From Ambrosia x helenae (Eukaryota > Streptophyta > Magnoliopsida > Asterales > Asteraceae), in NCBI GenBank assembly GCA_030844895.1, contig CM061225.1, positions 105,662,688 to 105,726,687 on the forward strand: 64,000 nt of DNA, given 5' to 3'. The notes under the pieces are model-generated. The model did no database searches and was not told the origin of the DNA. It saw only the letters and a list, made by a program, of their open reading frames with translations. This document shows, one piece after another, positions 59,202-64,000 of this stretch (its first letter is position 1; each line of letters opens with the position of its first letter). Made by a program: the position numbers and the translations under genes.

Positions 59202-61044
59202 ATTATAAGATTCATGCATTTGTTCTTGCTGTAACTCATGCACACAAGACATACATGCACCTACATCTTCATTATCACACTTATCCATTCTCATCATTAC
59301 CATTCATGCACCCCTTTTTATTACAAATACATACCATATGAAATACACACATACACTGCACCAATACGAAAGAGGAGATAGAGAGAGTACGTATGAGGGA
59401 GAAAGGAGGATACGAGAAAGAGAGAGAGAGTGGCGAGGCAACCATGACTGGTCATCTTTTCCGGTGATGACCCGACACCAACAACCTACCACCTTTACCC
59501 TCCGGTCCCGTACGAACCTCCACAACAACACTCGAATCATCATGAAATCATGATCGACCACCCACCTGTTCTTTAACATCTCTACATTTATTCACCTTAG
59601 TTATTATATATACTACACATCATATTCAATATTATAACACACACAGCCATCTCCATCTAAACACTCCATGTATACCGGCCATCTATCGCTCCCTACATCT
59701 AATATAAATACACATGACATATATATTGAATGAAGGGCTGCACTACTTCACTTCCTATATACATATAGAGTCAGAGAGAGATAAGAAAGAGAGAAAGAGT
59801 GAACGTGAAAGAAGTAGAGGAAGGCAACCACTTTCCGGTCGTCTTCTCCAGCTAAATCTCCGGCGACCCGTTACCATGTTCACCGTATCCAACTCCAAAC
59901 CCGACAGCTTCCTTACCTGGTAACCTTCGTCTTCTCCGATAACCCATTACCTTATATCCGAACCTTAGTTGTTGCTTGTTTATCTCCGAACACCATTCTG
60001 TTTAAGTTGAATATCTTCCAAACTTAAACCCAAACAAACCGATACCATGTACACCCGAAGCCACCAAACCGGATCCACACGAGAGGAAGGGAGCAGGCGT
60101 TTATTCTTGGGGAAGGTATGAAGCTGCGGGTATAGGATCTTTGATAATACGCCGAGGACACACAAGTAGGTTATCTTTATTGATAAGTTATATTATTATT
60201 ATTATTATTATTATTATAAACGTGAAACGTGTGGGACGATAATATTAACCCGACAATATTAAACCGAATACCGATAATAAACCCACTTTATTTTATATAA
60301 GAATATAAAGGTATAAAAGAATATAACATTAAAGGATTGTCCCCGGCGTTATCACGTGCACAAGCCTTGCATGCGCTAATGTTATTAATATATAATAGGT
60401 ACAATATATCTTGGAATATACTGATAGGAAATAGACTACAAATTCAGAGGAATATTATAAAGGTGAGTACATGACCCTTCCCCTTTTTACTATAAAGCTT
60501 TTGGGGTGATTACATGCTTGTCCGGTCGTTACATTTTATATGGTTTATATTATAAAAGTATTATCGAGTTGTTAATAGAATATTATCGAATCATGATCAT
60601 GAGAATATATTAGAATTCGGTCGAATAGAAATCACGTAGGATGGATCCATTCGGTATCAAGTGAATGTATTTTCTGGACCAATTAGAGGTTTGGAACCAT
60701 TATATAGCATTTGTACGGTGCTACCATCGATAATACATTCCACCTTAGAATGACCGAACCATAACGTTGAGTTACATGTTTATTAAACTTGAGTTATTAT
60801 ATCAATATGTCTAAATCTCGGCATGTCTCACTAGTATGAAAATACTAACGTACTTTTAAGCATGTGGTCAGGTATTTATACAAAATAATAAAGAGAAAGC
60901 TGATGAATAGAAGATCTGGATAAGAAGAGGATGCTATGGCTACATTTTATGTATTTCATTAGTATTGAAATTCAGTTTAATGTAATCATTACAATTAAAC
61001 CTGTTAATGTTAATCCGCTGCGCCACCTGGGTCGTTACAAGTTT

Positions 61045-62174
61045 CCTCCTCATCCTCGGGGGGGGGCATCCTTCCTCTTCCCTGTCCCCTTCACCGCTTC
61101 ACCTCCTGCACTCACAGACTCAGAGTCAGCGCCCACGAGCTTGAGAGAGTCATGACTTGCGCGACAACCCCCCTAGATGAGCTAGTGGACTCTGAATTTG
61201 GCAAGTAAATGTAGGGCATCCCACCGGGAGACACGGAGCAAGGGGATCAGGGATAGGAAACTCACTAGTCACATTGAAATGTAGAGGCGCGTCATCCAAC
61301 TGCGGATAATGGAACCTATCCACAAAATCTTCAAGGCAAGAAGTCCTGCCCTCTGGAACAGCCCTCCACTTTAACGCCACTCTCCCCCGAGAGCCGAAGG
61401 CATCAAACTTTGACGTCCCTGCAAACACAGCAGTGGCGTAAGCACAAATTTAACATTAACATAACAAGATAGAATGAACAAGAAATACCTTCACCAGGGA
61501 TATAAGGCTTTTTGCCCGGGTACAACCCTACACGGCTCATCCCCAGCAATCCGAACATGGCCTCAGTCAGGCCTGTCAACTCAAGAGGCGTTGCATTCAT
61601 CGAACCAACCCTCATCTCTGAAACCCGCCACCACTTGGTGATCCTTCACCCGCTCCTTCTCACCAAGAATTTTCTATGGCATCGCCACCGGTATAAACCC
61701 CCCGGTTCACAATAAAATACTGCCGCGGCTTAACGTAAGCCACATCTCGTCCCGCACCATGTACTAAAAAACATTGAATCGATCCACTATCGGTTCGATA
61801 TCCAAGGCGTGGCAGCAGGCTTCAAAGTGAACCAGCCTTAACATCCCAAACCCACTAAGCTGGGTTACAGCCACCCCATACGCCATCAGCGTGTCTATTT
61901 GGAAGCGGGTGACCGGAAGGCGGAAGCCACACTTCACCAAGTGTGTTTCATATAGGGCAATTTTGCCGGTGGTCGGAGTCAAAACAGTGTGCTCCGGACC
62001 GGCCAACTCCAATTCCCACTCCGGGGAAACTTCAAATAATTTGCAAAAATCAGCAAATCTAGCAGGTGTCCACTTCACCGGAGTATTTGTCATTAACTTC
62101 CTCTCCCTGATCTTTCCTTCTACCAACACCGGCCCTTAAACAAAAGGCTCACCGGACGGAGAACCCTCAGACAT
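61045..62174 (-). pseudogene. Tat element antisense ORF, N-terminal part
   Basis: Start ATG 62174 (M-S-E-G-S-P-S-G-E-P-F-V), a TAA at 62138-62136, then W-T-P-A-R-F-A-D-F-C-K-L-F and I-A-L-Y-E-T-H-L-V-K-C-G-F-R-L-P-V, the 'transposase (putative), gypsy type' domain (Pfam PF04195) common in plant Tat-type elements. Next F-R-D-E-G-W-F-D-E-C-N-A; an intron 61488-61419 with GTATTT...TTTGCAG; then W-R-A-V-P-E-G-R-T-S and an acidic E-D-E-E-E tail at the insertion point. It continues at 44220 downwards. In-frame stops mark it as inactive. Role in the element is not established. Confidence 0.75.
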
Positions 62175-62411
62175 GACTAGGAAATAAAAAGTAATGAGTA
62201 AAGAGAGAGAAGAAAAACTGGAAAAAAGTTCAGCAAAACGGGCAGGAAAACTTGAATACCCGCCGGGAAACTTGAACACTGGTCGGAAAACTTGAAGAAC
62301 AATCGTAAACTTCAAGAAAACAATTAGACTCTTCAAAGGCCACAAGGAACAATTGCAAGTGAATAAAGGGAAATTAAGGAGAAACTAACAAGAGTGTGGA
62401 AATCTTTCACC

Positions 62412-62419
62412 TATTTATA
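62412..62419 (-). promoter_or_regulatory. TATA box for the antisense ORF
   Basis: TATAAATA on the minus strand, about 240 bp before the ATG at 62174; spacing suits a short 5' UTR starting near 62385. Confidence 0.5.
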
Positions 62420-62984
62420 CCCATCGCATTAATTGCGATGGGGTCCACCACGAAGAAATAAACCGTCCTGATTTTTATCTGGATTCTCAAGATCACGATA
62501 CGTGTCCAGAAACTCATCAAACGGTTCACTGGCGCACGTGGAGCTCCACACGCCTGACAAGTATCACAGATGTGTGAAACGTGTCATCATCTCTCATCAT
62601 GTCAGTTGCTTACAAGCGCGTGGTCATCCACGAGCCTGACAGACCACACGTGCCCTAGGCCACGTGGTAAAATCCTGATCACTCATCAGCCCACTTGCGC
62701 GCGTGGTGCACGACGTGCCTGACACCAGACGAAAATATGTCCTGCCACACGCCTAATGTGATGAACAACATGACGATGTGCCAGACCATTGTCTGACACA
62801 ACAAACTCCTCGGTCTCCACAACAACTTCCCTCCGAAATTATTAGACTCATTCAAATTCCAGTCACATTTACTTCAAATGATTGGCGACACATTTAACTC
62901 CAATCATTCCAACATTTAATACAACTCCAGCAGTGCATTAAACTACGGAAACATTTATTACAAGTCCAAGCTGGCGCTGGCGTT
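62420..62984 (-). promoter_or_regulatory. ACGT-rich upstream region of the antisense ORF
   Basis: CACGTG G-boxes at 62535-62540, 62647-62652 and 62661-62666, with more ACGTGTC/CACGTC motifs. Such motifs bind bZIP/bHLH factors in plants. Activity is inference. No coding sequence seen. Confidence 0.4.
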
Positions 62985-63290
62985 AATTTCACGTCAACAA
63001 AAAGAGGTTCCCCGCCTAACTCCTCTTTAGGTCACGGCGTGGCACGTCATTTCTCAGCGAAAGGTTGACGTAAAGCGAGAAAAGACGCTCCCCGCCTAAC
63101 TCCTTCTTAGGTCCAGGCGCAACACGTCATTTTTAGCGAAATCTTGACGTAAAAACGAGAAAAGACGTTCTCCGCCTAACCCCTTCTCAGGTCCAGGCGC
63201 ACCACGTCACTTCTCAGCGAAAGCTTGACGTAAAGTCGAAGAAGACGTTCTCCACCTAACTTCTTCTCAACACAAGGCAAAACACATCCT
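62985..63290. repeat. 80-bp tandem repeat, about 3.7 units
   Basis: CCCGCCTAAC(T/C)CC recurs at 63011, 63091, 63171 and (diverged) 63251, an exact 80-bp period. Each unit has a CACGTCA and, about 20 bp on, a TTGACGTAAA, so paired TGACG motifs face each other. Confidence 0.92.
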
Positions 63291-63437
63291 CTCTTTCCAA
63301 GTCAAGCCAGGACAATCCAACAGATTTAGCTCCCCAAACAAGCAGATGAGCTGTCATCCGTGAATGACAACTTATTCAGTCTAGCACTCCACCGACTCTT
63401 AAATCAAGAACAGGAGAAGCCCTAGACTAAGGGGACT

Positions 63438-64000
63438 TGAAGGGATAGGGAGCCTAATCCTTACGCCGATTGCATCCGTATCCCACTTTCCAATAATTCA
63501 GGCGCTAACATAATAGCGCGGATAGGAATCATGTTAGCGCAGGAGCAAAAGCACGGAAACAAGCACCTTCACAAGGCTGCCTTGACCCGCAGATCTAACT
63601 CCGCGCGTGACGACAGGTCACGCGGAACATCATCTAGAAAACGTTACATCAGAGGAATCTTCGCGCGTACTCCCACGCGTGGAATATTCGTCCAATATCA
63701 GCTTTTAGTATGAGGTACGGACGATCAGGAATGAAGAAGATTTACTCAGATTTGGGCAGGCTTAGCGCCAACCAAATTGCGACACGTCTCAGGAGTGGTC
63801 CAACAACCAGTGACGGGAACAGTGACATGACTGTGTCCATGCTTCCACCATGTTGCTGTCCACAGTACTGGACAGAGTACTGTGCAGACATGCTTACCTG
63901 CTGCCATTCGTCATGCCAGACGCCAGCAGGTAAATCAACCATGTTGTGTCAGAGCAGAGCGTCGTCTGCGCCCAATCAGGAGGCGCCACGTGTATCTTTT
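63438..64000 (+). repeat. Possible start of the Tat element's 3' LTR
   Basis: A purine-rich AAGGGGAC (about 63429-63436) precedes TGAAGGGATAGGG, the place where a 3' LTR would be expected after the tandem repeats. The matching 5' LTR is not in the window, so the boundary cannot be verified. GC-richer, no genes. Confidence 0.3.

Larger units (their letters stand above)
44226..61039 (+). mobile_element. Tandem LARD: three LTRs, two internal regions
   Basis: LTR-internal-LTR-internal-LTR, 16.8 kb, flanked as a whole by the 5-bp duplication AGTTT (44221-44225, 61040-61044), while the internal junctions have none. LTRs start TGTAACACCCC and end GGGTCGTTACA. Both internal regions have an initiator-Met-tRNA primer site and a purine tract, but no gag or pol. 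Non-autonomous large retrotransposon derivative; the LTR ends suggest Ty3/gypsy (inference). LTR copies are nearly identical by eye, so it is young. Confidence 0.92.
57831..61039 (+). repeat. LTR 3 (3209 bp, interrupted)
   Basis: Same ends as LTRs 1 and 2; about 880 bp longer because foreign DNA replaces about 20 bp at 58317-59201. TTA tract of about nine units (60190-60218). Confidence 0.92.

Overview
This is a stretch of a large, repeat-rich plant nuclear genome. It is AT-rich, its genes sit far apart, and it holds L1-type LINEs, tRNA-derived SINEs, Helitrons, hAT, PIF/Harbinger and Stowaway elements, and nested Ty3/gypsy LTR retrotransposons. The organism is a eudicot; the repeat composition makes me think of Asteraceae, but that is inference from general familiarity, not from a search. 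Only four ordinary host gene loci can be supported: (1) a MOCOS-like (molybdenum-cofactor-sulfurase-like) gene at 23073-25507, whole except for a one-base frameshift; (2) the first 20 codons and leader intron of a second, tandem copy of that gene at 31.6-32.35 kb, cut off by a 100-N assembly gap; (3) an intact NHL/LEA_2 membrane protein gene at 34405-35208; (4) an F-box gene stub at 27.4 kb.

Layout. 0-14 kb: a SINE at the edge; a PIF/Harbinger element with only the Myb-like ORF1, with a hAT element landed on its end; a 5'-truncated LINE (minus strand), a SINE, a Stowaway MITE, a long-TIR element, a LINE tail split by a TA-flanked element, then a nearly full-length but decayed L1 LINE (minus strand, 8.3-13.9 kb) with RRM-containing ORF1 and EN-RT-zf ORF2. 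14-22.5 kb: three Helitron heads in a row, a Helitron in reverse, more TA-flanked elements, two hAT elements, a LINE tail and a SINE. 22.5-35.2 kb: the genic part, with further Helitron, LINE, SINE and Tourist-like insertions between genes. 35.3-40.4 kb: two TA-microsatellite-flanked elements side by side, the second 4 kb long with about 1.8 kb of palindromic repeat array and broken pentatricopeptide-repeat (PPR) coding sequence inside.

41-64 kb is one large Tat-lineage Ty3/gypsy retrotransposon: integrase C-terminus on the plus strand, then a spliced ORF on the minus strand (antisense ORF), its TATA box and an 80-bp tandem array. The antisense ORF is split by a 16.8-kb insertion (44226-61039, target duplication AGTTT). 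That insertion is a tandem LTR-internal-LTR-internal-LTR structure of a non-coding LARD-type element with an initiator-Met-tRNA primer site. The second internal copy carries a hAT insertion and the third LTR carries a copia fragment, so the copies give empty/filled site pairs.

The most unusual material is (a) the family of elements bounded by TA microsatellites and sharing GAGAAC-rich ends and ACATGTGT palindromes, including one that carries PPR sequence, and (b) the antisense, intron-containing ORF of the Tat element with its own promoter-like region.
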